From an uncultured Collinsella sp. (GTDB lineage Bacteria; Actinomycetota; Coriobacteriia; Coriobacteriales; Coriobacteriaceae): 5,836 bases of DNA. Under the pieces are notes generated by a model, which did no database searches, was not told the origin of the DNA, and saw only the letters and a program-made list of their open reading frames with translations. Below, one piece after another: positions 1-5,836 of this stretch. Position numbers and translations under genes: made by a program. Location of the stretch: assembly GCA_934643435.1 (NCBI GenBank), contig CAKUCJ010000090.1, forward strand, positions 1-5,836, written 5' to 3'. Within the stretch, counting starts at the first letter, position 1, and the number at the start of each line of letters is the position of its first letter.

Positions 1-678
1 AACGACCCCTATGTATATGTCGATACCACAGGCGATTACGCCGGTATCGATATCGATATCGCCCGCGAGGCGTGTGAGCGTGCGGGGCTCAAGCCGCAGT
101 TTGTTGAAATTGACTGGAACGATCGCGACCGGCTGCTCAAAAATGGTGATATCGATTGCCTATGGTGCGATTATTCGCCCTGTTATCGCGAGGATAAGTA
201 TTACTGGACCGAGCCGTATCTAACCGTAACGGTCTCGGTTGCCGCCAAGAAAACGAGTGGTATCAAGTCCTTGGCGCATCTCGATGGAAGCAGGACCATT
301 GCGGTGATTGCGGGCTCGGTGAGTGAACGTAGATTGCTTGCGGGGGATCTGGGGATCTCGCCGGACGTTCAAATCAAATCATATGGCTCTGCCGAACTCT
401 GCAAAGCCGCTCTAGCCAAAGGATATGTGGACTGCTGGATGGCGGACGTACGGTCGCTTGACCGACTCGTCGCCCAGTACCCCGGCCTTTATCGCGTGTT
501 CGCTGACAACGTTATGACGGTTGACCTGGGCGTCGCGTTTGAGAACAGCTATGAAGGGTCGTATGTAAAGTCCCTCAACACCGTGCTGTTCGACATGGAT
601 CGAGATGGCACGATTGATCGTGTTGTGGGCAATTACAAGGCGGGAGCGACGACGAGTGAGCAAGGAGCGAATTCATGA
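1..678 (+). CDS. Family-3 extracellular solute-binding protein (5' end outside window)
   Basis: The reading frame is open from base 1 to the TGA at 676-678, so the last 225 residues are visible; the start and any signal peptide lie upstream. The fold signature is that of SBP_bac_3 proteins (amino-acid ABC transporter binding proteins and related sensor domains). It shows a GIDIDIA segment (visible residues 15-21), then the acidic DIDC strand (50-53), then REDKYYWTEPYL (63-74), then a second lobe beginning near SLAHLDGSRTIAVIAGS (90-106). Arg63 matches the family arginine that usually binds a ligand carboxylate, and VDCWMAD (143-149) matches the usual D-A-x-x-x-D ligand-contact strand. The C-terminus (FDMDRDGTIDRVVGNY) is the normal family ending, so the 3' end is intact. 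No ABC permease or ATPase follows; a diguanylate cyclase does, overlapping by four bases, so a sensory rather than transport role is inferred. The cysteine cluster 53/56/61 is unusual. The ligand is unknown, and an N-terminal fusion to another domain cannot be excluded. Confidence 0.85.
   Translation, partial: NDPYVYVDTTGDYAGIDIDIAREACERAGLKPQFVEIDWNDRDRLLKNGDIDCLWCDYSPCYREDKYYWTEPYLTVTVSVAAKKTSGIKSLAHLDGSRTIAVIAGSVSERRLLAGDLGISPDVQIKSYGSAELCKAALAKGYVDCWMADVRSLDRLVAQYPGLYRVFADNVMTVDLGVAFENSYEGSYVKSLNTVLFDMDRDGTIDRVVGNYKAGATTSEQGANS
662..667 (+). promoter_or_regulatory. Ribosome binding site of the diguanylate cyclase gene
   Basis: AAGGAG lies seven bases before the ATG at 675, inside the last codons of the solute-binding protein gene. 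It supports the ATG that overlaps the upstream stop codon (ATGA, 675-678) and so supports translational coupling of the two genes. Confidence 0.75.
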
Positions 679-2474
679 CAAATGATGAGCGCTTCTTGCA
701 CAAAAAGAACCTGGTTGTCATAGTCGTCAGCGTTGTTGCCAGCATTGTCTTACTGAATCTGCTGTTTATGGTCGGCACACATCGCTGTCTCGAAAAAACG
801 CTTGGGTTTGGCCAAGAAACCATGGTGTTTTTGGAAAACGCCTGCGAAAAATATGATCGCTACGAACAGGGAAGAAAAACCGAGGCGACGCACGATTTGG
901 ATGCTGCGGTCGAATCGTTTGCGACGTTCCTGCCCCCTGATCGCGTTGAAGTCAACGACGATCTTATCGAGCAATATGTCCATGCCGAGAACCTTTCGGG
1001 GCTGATGGTCATGGACTCCGACGGCCATATGACCGCCCACTACGACATCGATGGCCGCGATCCGCTCATGCTATGGCGAGAAGAACTGGCTTGCTCGTCG
1101 GTCGCATCGATGTATCAAGGTTCCAAAGTGTCCTACTCAACTGTCGTTGAGCGCCGCGATGTTGTTTTTGCCGTCTGCGCTGCCCCGTATGGCGACGGCG
1201 TTGCCCTGGCATACCGTTCATTCGTCCCCGATACGGCGGACGACTATTCATATGCCATAGCCGACGTGCTTGCAAACAGCACCTTCCATCAAGGGCCCAC
1301 GGTGCTTGTTATGGAGGATGCGGAGATCGTCTCCTCTAATGATCCCGATGTCGACGTGTCGCTCGCTCGGCTCCTTGCCGGATCTGGAATCGAGTGGAAA
1401 GACGAAGGCCTGACACGTATCGAGTATCGCGGAAGCAAATGGTATGCCGTGCGTGCGGCATACAAGGACTATCGCCTGTTTGCGCTGTATCCCAAAGCGG
1501 AGGTCATGTCCGGCAGAGTTTCGTTTGTCGCCGCCGGTGTGTTGGTTTGTCTTGCGTTTTGGGTTGTGGTGCTGCTAGCGCGAAATATCGTTGACCATCG
1601 AAACTTAGCCGAAAAGGATAAACAGCTCGGCATTATCAATGCCATAAGTGCCATCTACGACTCGACCTTCCTTTTACATCTCGATACGCTCGAGATCGAG
1701 GGAATCAACATGTCGCCGGCGATAGCGAAGATATTTGCCGAACACAGCGAGGCGTATGACTTTATGGACACGGTCTGCCGAGATATCGTGAGCCCCGAAA
1801 GCCGTGAAGCGGTTGTGGGACTTGTGGATATAAGTACGCTTCGTGAACGTATGGAGGGCGTGCCATACTTGGCCGCCGAGGTGCGAGATTGTCGAGGTAC
1901 TTGGTATTCGCTGCAGGTTGTCCCCCAGCATCGCGACGAGCAAGGCCGGCTGGAATCGGTCGTCGTGGCAACGCACAACATATCGATGGTCAAGCATGCC
2001 GAGGAGCTGTCATACCAAGATAAGCTGACGGGGCTTCGCAATCGTAACTACCTTGAATCGCGCGGAGATAGCCTGGTGAACGAGGGCTTGCCGGTGAGCG
2101 TGATCATGCTGGACTGCAATTATCTCAAGCGGACCAATGACATCCATGGTCACGAGATGGGAGATGAGCTGCTGCGACGGACAGCGTCCGTGCTGCTGCG
2201 GGTGGCTGGTGATGATTGCCTGCCGATGCGCGTTGGCGGCGACGAGTTTTTGCTGGTTTGCCCCCATACTGACGGCGAGTCTGCGCTCGGGCTTGAACAA
2301 GACCTTCGTCTCGGTCTTGCCACGGTGAGCGATGAAGCCCTAACGGTCAGCGCGTCGATTGGCGTGGCGACCGTCGAGACGGCTGGAAATACGCTGGCCG
2401 ATGTATATCGCATTGCCGACCACAATATGTATCGTGAGAAGCGTATGGTCCACACGCAGGGTGCGGACTGCTAA
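675..2474 (+). CDS. Membrane-bound diguanylate cyclase: extracytoplasmic sensor, PAS-like and GGDEF domains
   Basis: This 599-residue protein should make cyclic di-GMP from two GTP at the inner face of the membrane. A hydrophobic helix at about 12-33 and a second at about 283-302 bracket a roughly 250-residue extracytoplasmic region, possibly Cache-like but not assigned with certainty. Residues about 316-440 resemble a PAS domain and end in ATHNISMVKHAEEL, the usual linker to the output domain. The GGDEF domain (about 447-592) starts with DKLTGLRNRNYLE. It keeps metal-binding Asp480, the guanine-contacting Asn488 and Asp497 (TNDIHGHEMGD) and an exact GGDEF at 521-525, so activity is likely. 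The RxxD inhibitory site expected five residues before GGDEF is absent (that slot reads GDDC). No EAL or HD-GYP domain is present. The start is supported by AAGGAG at 662-667 and the four-base overlap with the upstream binding protein gene, whose product is a plausible ligand-bound partner of the sensor region (inference). Confidence 0.93.
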   Translation: MTNDERFLHKKNLVVIVVSVVASIVLLNLLFMVGTHRCLEKTLGFGQETMVFLENACEKYDRYEQGRKTEATHDLDAAVESFATFLPPDRVEVNDDLIEQYVHAENLSGLMVMDSDGHMTAHYDIDGRDPLMLWREELACSSVASMYQGSKVSYSTVVERRDVVFAVCAAPYGDGVALAYRSFVPDTADDYSYAIADVLANSTFHQGPTVLVMEDAEIVSSNDPDVDVSLARLLAGSGIEWKDEGLTRIEYRGSKWYAVRAAYKDYRLFALYPKAEVMSGRVSFVAAGVLVCLAFWVVVLLARNIVDHRNLAEKDKQLGIINAISAIYDSTFLLHLDTLEIEGINMSPAIAKIFAEHSEAYDFMDTVCRDIVSPESREAVVGLVDISTLRERMEGVPYLAAEVRDCRGTWYSLQVVPQHRDEQGRLESVVVATHNISMVKHAEELSYQDKLTGLRNRNYLESRGDSLVNEGLPVSVIMLDCNYLKRTNDIHGHEMGDELLRRTASVLLRVAGDDCLPMRVGGDEFLLVCPHTDGESALGLEQDLRLGLATVSDEALTVSASIGVATVETAGNTLADVYRIADHNMYREKRMVHTQGADC

Positions 2475-2546
2475 TCTTGCCCCCGCTAGTCCGTGCATCG
2501 TAGGATGTTGAATCGGTGCCCGCGATACTATATCGGCCCGGGCGGG

Positions 2547-2552
2547 GATAAT
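2547..2552 (+). promoter_or_regulatory. Possible -10 element for the TSCPD protein/lipoprotein unit
   Basis: GATAAT matches five of six bases of the TATAAT consensus and sits in the 113-base gap (2475-2587), about 35 bases before the ATG at 2588. No recognisable -35 hexamer lies 16-18 bases upstream (that stretch reads around CGATACTA). The call therefore rests on the -10 match and position only. Nothing else in the gap is convincing: no coding signal and no hairpin followed by a T run after the cyclase stop codon. Confidence 0.35.
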
Positions 2553-2573
2553 AGACTCTTGAAATATCTTTAT

Positions 2574-2581
2574 GAGAGGGG
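2574..2581 (+). promoter_or_regulatory. Ribosome binding site of the TSCPD protein gene
   Basis: The purine run GAGAGGGG ends six bases before the ATG at 2588. This good match to the anti-Shine-Dalgarno sequence fixes the start of the small protein. Confidence 0.65.
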
Positions 2582-2587
2582 ATCTCA

Positions 2588-2851
2588 ATGATTGGTTTTG
2601 ACTACAAACCGCAGGGCGTGTGCGCTCGCAATATTCACCTCAATCTCTCTGACGACGGCAGCAAGGTGCTAGGCGTCGAGTTTACCGGCGGCTGCGACGG
2701 CAACCTCAAGGCCATCTCCAAGCTGGTCGAGGGCGCTCCTGCCGATCGCGTGATCGAGGTTCTCGCCGGTAATACCTGCGGCATGAAGAAGACTTCTTGT
2801 GCCGATCAGCTTACGCGCGCCATCGAGGCCGCTCGCGCCGAGATCGCCTAA
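2588..2851 (+). CDS. Small four-cysteine TSCPD-domain protein (TIGR03905-like)
   Basis: This is an 87-residue, probably cytoplasmic protein with no signal peptide or membrane segment. The order of motifs is that of the TIGR03905 four-Cys family. It has an N-terminal GVCARNIHLNL (10-20), then VEFTGGCDGNLKAISKLVEG (30-49), then GNTCGMKKTSCADQL (61-75). The four cysteines are at 12, 36, 64 and 71, and the length is normal for the family. The TSCPD domain (PF12637) is also known as a C-terminal module of vitamin-B12-dependent ribonucleotide reductases. The stand-alone proteins have no established function, and metal binding by the cysteines is only a reasonable guess. The usual Pro of TSCPD is Ala here (TSCADQL). 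A strong ribosome binding site precedes it, and its TAA shares one base with the ATG of the following lipoprotein gene (TAATG), so the two are probably co-translated. Confidence 0.88.
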   Translation: MIGFDYKPQGVCARNIHLNLSDDGSKVLGVEFTGGCDGNLKAISKLVEGAPADRVIEVLAGNTCGMKKTSCADQLTRAIEAARAEIA

Positions 2852-4062
2852 TGGGTGTCGCCAATCGCCTTAAAAACGGAATTTCGCGCCGCGGCTTTGT
2901 GCTCGGTGGAGCTGCCGCGGGTGCTGCCACGGTGCTCGCCGGATGCTCGAAAAAAACGGGCACGAGTGACGATGCTGCCGGCGAGCCCCAGGTTATCAAG
3001 GACGACTCCAAGATTGTCTCGATTACGGATGAGTATGATGCCGTCGACATCGATCTTGAACCCACGGCCTCATGGACATTGCCGCTGGGCACGCTGCTGT
3101 ACTACTGCGATGGCGACTATGCTGCAGCGATGATGGCGCCGGCATCTGCGTTGCATGCCAACACGCTTGGTGTGCTCAACTTGGGCGACGGCTCGCTCAC
3201 CACGCTCGTCGAGGACCCCATTGAGGGCGTGGGGTATTCGTTTTACGATGTCCGCGCCGGCGATGGCGTGTTCGCTTGGGTCGAGATGAACTTTGCGAAC
3301 TCCTCATGGAAGCTCTATGCGCAAAATCTGGCAGGCGCTTCGCTTGTCGGTGATGTGGTCGAGCTCGATCGAGGCGGCAAGGACTACGATCCTCCGCTGT
3401 TTACGGCGTTCGAATCGTCCGTCATTTGGTACAAGATGCCCTCGACGGGCGGCAATAAGACGAGTAACGATTCGTATTGCTACCGACGCTCACTCGATGA
3501 GGCAAAGGCCGAGGCCATCTGGAAGTCAACGGGTCGCTTTGCGTGCGCCCCGCGCGTGAGTGACGGCATCTTGACCATTTCGCCGCGTGTTCACAACGAC
3601 GAGGGCGTCTACTATGGCATGACGGCGATCGACCTGACGGGCGGCAACAATACCAAGAGGGCCCAGCTGGTCCTTCCCTCGTCGGTGTCTCCTTTTGAGG
3701 CCGTATATATGGGCGATACCTTTGTGTTCTCCATCGAGGCGACCTATAGTGGCGTGGGGAGCCTTGGCAACATGGGTACCTACATTGGCAACGAGGGCGG
3801 TCCGTTCCTCTTCCTGTCGCGTGAGCCGCTTGCGTGCGCTGCCGGTAGGAAGAACAAATTCCTAGTTAAGGTTCAGGCGTCTCATTTTCTAATCGATACC
3901 TCTGCTAAGACCTACGGTTCGCTGTTGTCGCCCGACCGTGCTCTGGAATACGGCGATTACCCTGCTACGGCAGGTAAATCGGATGCGTTTTTAACCTATG
4001 CCACGGTGCGCAATAGCCAGGGAATTCCCGAGACGGTTACCGCCCGCCTGTTTTCTCTTTAG
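2851..4062 (+). CDS. Tat-exported lipoprotein of unknown function, possibly beta-propeller
   Basis: From the ATG at 2851 the product is 403 residues. This start is preferred over an in-frame ATG at 2797, 18 codons upstream, because that one lies deep inside the preceding gene and adds an arginine-rich tail before the signal peptide, whereas 2851 gives a clean TAATG overlap. The N-terminus is a twin-arginine signal with a lipobox: SRRGFVLGG (12-20), an Ala-rich hydrophobic stretch, and LAGC with the lipidated Cys at 32. A flexible acidic/Ser-Thr linker follows (about 33-60). The mature part is rich in Gly, Tyr and Trp, with repeated short beta-type segments such as FAWVEMN (141-147) followed by SSWKLYAQNL (151-160), SVIWYKM (190-196), and DTFVFSI (289-295). 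This rhythm is reminiscent of TolB-like or WD-type propellers, but I recognise no named family or catalytic motif. Tat export implies folding, or cofactor loading, before export. It is expected to sit on the outer face of the cytoplasmic membrane. Confidence 0.85.
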   Translation: MGVANRLKNGISRRGFVLGGAAAGAATVLAGCSKKTGTSDDAAGEPQVIKDDSKIVSITDEYDAVDIDLEPTASWTLPLGTLLYYCDGDYAAAMMAPASALHANTLGVLNLGDGSLTTLVEDPIEGVGYSFYDVRAGDGVFAWVEMNFANSSWKLYAQNLAGASLVGDVVELDRGGKDYDPPLFTAFESSVIWYKMPSTGGNKTSNDSYCYRRSLDEAKAEAIWKSTGRFACAPRVSDGILTISPRVHNDEGVYYGMTAIDLTGGNNTKRAQLVLPSSVSPFEAVYMGDTFVFSIEATYSGVGSLGNMGTYIGNEGGPFLFLSREPLACAAGRKNKFLVKVQASHFLIDTSAKTYGSLLSPDRALEYGDYPATAGKSDAFLTYATVRNSQGIPETVTARLFSL

Positions 4063-4170
4063 CTTCCGAGGGGTTAAAAAGGCGTCAACGGGGGAATAAG
4101 CGCGTTGTAACTATGGGTACCGCCCGCCGAGCCGCCGCACCGCAGTGGCGCCCGGTGGGTGCAGGTGCGT

Positions 4171-4176
4171 TAAAAT
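4171..4176 (+). promoter_or_regulatory. Possible -10 element of the response regulator/kinase operon
   Basis: TAAAAT matches five of six bases of TATAAT and would start transcription near 4183, about 33 bases before the ATG at 4216. The expected -35 position (around 4148-4153, GCGCCC) does not match TTGACA, so the promoter may need an activator or be read by another sigma factor; it is only a candidate. Confidence 0.35.
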
Positions 4177-4201
4177 AGGCTTGTTCTTAGCTAATTGAGA
4201 C

Positions 4202-4209
4202 AGGGGGGC
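4202..4209 (+). promoter_or_regulatory. Ribosome binding site of the response regulator gene
   Basis: AGGGGGGC ends six bases before the ATG at 4216. It decides the start there rather than at the in-frame TTG at 4195, which lies upstream of this site and would put the site inside the coding region. Confidence 0.65.
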
Positions 4210-4215
4210 CGTGTT

Positions 4216-4938
4216 ATGGCTTCAGATGCAAAAAAGATTCTGCTGGTCGAGGACGAGAAGGCAATCCGTGACGCTGTTGCTGCCTATCTCGAGCGCGAGG
4301 GCTACTGGGTTGTAGGCGTCGGCGACGGCCAGTCTGCGATCGAGGAGTTCGAGAAGCACCAGTTCGACCTGGTCGTGCTCGACCTTATGCTCCCCAAGAT
4401 TCCCGGCGAGCGCGTTTGCCGCACCATTCGCGATACCTCGGATGTGCCTATTATCATGCTCACCGCCAAGGGTGAGATCGAGGACCGCATTATCGGCCTT
4501 GAGCTTGGTGCCGACGACTACCTGATTAAGCCGTTCTCGCCGCGCGAGCTCGTCGCCCGCGTCCGCGCCCTGTTCCGCCGTGCCCACCAGGCCGACGAGC
4601 CTGCCGTTGAGGTGCTCGATTTCGGCGATCTGGTCATCGATATTTCGGGCCACAAGATTCTGGTCGAGGACAAGGAAGTAGACCTGACTGCTTCCGAGTT
4701 TAAGCTGCTCACCACGCTTGCTCGCCATCCCGGTCGCGTCTACAACCGTATGGAGCTGGTCGAGAAGGTGCTCGGCTACGACTTTGAGGGCTATGAGCGC
4801 ACCATCGATAGCCACGTGAAGAATCTTCGCGCCAAGCTGGGCGACGACCCCAAGAAGCCTAAGTGGCTCTACACCGTCCACGGCGTCGGTTATCGTTTCG
4901 AGGCCCCGGCCAAGACCGATAAGTCGGACGAGAAATAG
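4216..4938 (+). CDS. OmpR/PhoB-family DNA-binding response regulator
   Basis: This 240-residue protein is of normal length for the family. The receiver domain (about 7-122) has the acidic pocket Glu12/Asp13 (LLVEDE), phospho-acceptor Asp56 (VVLDLMLP), switch Thr83 (IMLTAKG) and Lys105 (DYLIKPF), so all phosphorylation residues are present. A short linker leads to a winged-helix DNA-binding domain (about 135-229): a beta-strand platform, then DLTASEFKLLTTLARHPGRV (156-175), the recognition-helix region ERTIDSHVKNLRAKLG (194-209) and the wing YTVHGVGYRFEA (219-230). It is expected to bind direct-repeat operators as a dimer once phosphorylated by the kinase encoded 11 bases downstream. Its codons are strongly biased to GAG, AAG, CTG and GTC, suggesting good expression compared with the cyclase gene. 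The target regulon cannot be told from the window, and the family is too large to give a specific gene name. Confidence 0.96.
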   Translation: MASDAKKILLVEDEKAIRDAVAAYLEREGYWVVGVGDGQSAIEEFEKHQFDLVVLDLMLPKIPGERVCRTIRDTSDVPIIMLTAKGEIEDRIIGLELGADDYLIKPFSPRELVARVRALFRRAHQADEPAVEVLDFGDLVIDISGHKILVEDKEVDLTASEFKLLTTLARHPGRVYNRMELVEKVLGYDFEGYERTIDSHVKNLRAKLGDDPKKPKWLYTVHGVGYRFEAPAKTDKSDEK

Positions 4939-4941
4939 GGA
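4937..4941 (+). promoter_or_regulatory. Ribosome binding site of the histidine kinase gene
   Basis: AGGGA (continuing as AGGGAAA) overlaps the response regulator stop codon and ends eight bases before the ATG at 4950. It supports that start over the in-frame ATG at 5052, codon 35 of the kinase, which has no such site just upstream. Confidence 0.55.
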
Positions 4942-4949
4942 AATCACAT

Positions 4950-5836
4950 ATGACACCTGCGCGCTTTGAAATCGGACAAAAGCACAGGCAGGAGAGCGAG
5001 GCGGGTTCCAAGGCAAGTTGGAACACGCCTCGTTCCGATTCGCGGCCAACGATGAGCTATCCCTCGCGCATGGCCTTGGCTTTTGCCCTGACGTCGCTCA
5101 TGACGGTATTGGTGCTGGTGGGCGTTGTCTCCGTTGTGTGGGGCACAGTCTTTTCGGATTACACGCGCTCCAATATCGTCGAGATCGCCAATTCCGCCGC
5201 CGAAAAGCTGGCGACATCGTATGAGGAAAACGGCAACTGGACTGTGGGCGAGCTGCGCACGGTCGCGACATCAAGCCTGGTGTCCGACGACCTGGGCATG
5301 CAGGTCGTCAACAAGAAGGGCGTCATCGTCTATGACGACTCATGGCCTTCGGCAAGCGCGACTGCGGATGTGCGCGAGAATGAATCGGCGTCTAGCGGCT
5401 CGAGCGGTAAAAAAGCCTCGCATAGTCCGGTTTCGTCGGCACCCACCGACTCCGACAGCGTGGCCAATGTCGAGATCATAACGTCTTCCGGTGAGCATGT
5501 CGGACAGGTAAAGCTATGGGCCATCGGCTCCGATGCCCTGCTCACCAAGGCAGATTCTGCGTTTAGGGAGAAGACCTTTAACGCAATGGCGCTTGCCGCG
5601 GTTGTGGCCGTCTGTATCTCGGTCGTTATCGGTGCGCTCATGTCGCGCATGCTCACCAAGCCGATTCATCGTATTACCAGCACGGCTAAGCAAATTCGCG
5701 ATGGCGATCTGTCTGCTCGCACAGGCTTGCGCGGCGACGACGAAATCGATCAGCTGGGCGAGACCTTCGACGAGATGGCCACCTCGCTCGAGAAGGACAT
5801 GAAGCACGAGAAGCGCCTGACCTCGGATGTCGCGCA
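4950..5836 (+). CDS. Sensor histidine kinase, N-terminal part (3' end outside window)
   Basis: The frame is open from the ATG at 4950 to the window edge, giving 295 residues plus two bases. A polar, basic N-terminal tail (1-41) precedes TM1 (about 42-66). The extracytoplasmic sensor (about 67-210) contains LGMQVVNKKGVIVYDDS (115-131) and VEIITSSGEHVGQVKLWAIG (174-193), beta-strands of the type seen in Cache-like kinase sensors. These are separated by a Ser-rich, probably disordered stretch (about 132-172). TM2 (about 211-231) leads into a HAMP domain (about 231-283) with TKPIHRITSTAKQI, then DGDLSART and DEIDQLGETFDEMA. The last visible residues, KHEKRLTSDVA, are the usual lead-in to the HisKA H-box (normally followed by HELRTPL), so the phospho-accepting His and the ATPase domain lie beyond the edge. 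It is expected to be the partner of the response regulator just upstream, autophosphorylating and then passing phosphate to Asp56. The signal is unknown. Confidence 0.93.
   Translation, partial: MTPARFEIGQKHRQESEAGSKASWNTPRSDSRPTMSYPSRMALAFALTSLMTVLVLVGVVSVVWGTVFSDYTRSNIVEIANSAAEKLATSYEENGNWTVGELRTVATSSLVSDDLGMQVVNKKGVIVYDDSWPSASATADVRENESASSGSSGKKASHSPVSSAPTDSDSVANVEIITSSGEHVGQVKLWAIGSDALLTKADSAFREKTFNAMALAAVVAVCISVVIGALMSRMLTKPIHRITSTAKQIRDGDLSARTGLRGDDEIDQLGETFDEMATSLEKDMKHEKRLTSDVA

Larger units (their letters stand above)
4063..4215 (+). other. Intergenic region between lipoprotein and response regulator
   Basis: This 153-base gap holds a GC-rich core (about 4117-4162, with short imperfect inverted matches such as CACCG 4138-4142 / CGGTG 4153-4157), then an AT-richer stretch with a possible promoter. 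No hairpin with a T run follows the lipoprotein stop codon, so no intrinsic terminator is called. No tRNA, riboswitch or direct-repeat operator is evident. Confidence 0.5.

Noticed and set aside
43..60. Palindromic, repeated GATATC/ATCGAT bases near the left edge
   Set aside because: The bases encode the conserved GIDIDI segment of the binding protein; alternating Ile and Asp codons explain the repeat.
2481..2547. Alternative GC-rich pairings (CCCCGC 2481-2486 or CCCGC 2519-2523 with GCGGGG 2542-2547), considered as a terminator or attenuator
   Set aside because: Stems are only 5-6 bases with long loops, no T run follows, and the shared strand touches the candidate -10 element, so it would not be in the downstream transcript.
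2797..2850. An earlier in-frame ATG for the Tat lipoprotein, adding 18 residues
   Set aside because: It lies inside the TSCPD gene and places an arginine-rich extension before a normal Tat signal; the ATG at 2851 gives the standard signal peptide length and a coupled TAATG junction.
4113..4178. A 21-codon open frame (ATG to TAG) in the gap before the response regulator, a possible leader peptide
   Set aside because: No ribosome binding site precedes it, it would end across the candidate -10 element, and its composition has no attenuator-like run of one amino acid.
4222..5049. A 275-codon open frame on the minus strand opposite the response regulator and the start of the kinase
   Set aside because: It lies opposite genes with intact catalytic motifs, its translation shows no recognisable domain, and strong GAG/CTC/GTC codon bias on the + strand readily keeps the complement open.

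Overview
The window is a moderately GC-rich bacterial segment (roughly 55-60% G+C by eye). All genes are on the + strand, closely packed and often overlapping. A high-G+C Gram-positive bacterium is my best guess, possibly gut Coriobacteriia (Collinsella/Olsenella-like). This rests on base composition, a Tat-exported lipoprotein, a 4-Cys TSCPD small protein and the two-component gene style. It is an inference, not something proved by the sequence.

Layout: (1) 1-2474 holds the 3' part of a family-3 solute-binding protein gene, which overlaps by 4 bases (ATGA) a 599-residue membrane diguanylate cyclase (TM - extracytoplasmic sensor region - TM - PAS-like - GGDEF). (2) 2475-2587 is a 113-base intergenic gap with a possible -10 element and a good ribosome binding site. 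(3) 2588-4062 holds a small four-cysteine TSCPD-domain protein, coupled by a one-base stop/start overlap (TAATG) to a Tat-signal lipoprotein of unknown function. (4) 4063-4215 is a 153-base intergenic gap with a possible promoter and a strong ribosome binding site. (5) 4216-5836 holds an OmpR/PhoB-type response regulator followed 11 bases later by its probable partner, a sensor histidine kinase. The window ends a few residues before the kinase's expected phospho-acceptor histidine.

How the genes work together: the window is mostly envelope signalling. The binding protein and cyclase look like an extracellular-solute to c-di-GMP sensing pair. The regulator/kinase pair is a conventional phosphorelay controlling transcription. 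The TSCPD protein and lipoprotein form a separate small transcription unit whose role cannot be read from the sequence. I saw no RNA genes, mobile elements, CRISPR arrays or convincing intrinsic terminators. The most interesting item is the solute-binding protein / diguanylate cyclase pair; the rest is fairly ordinary.
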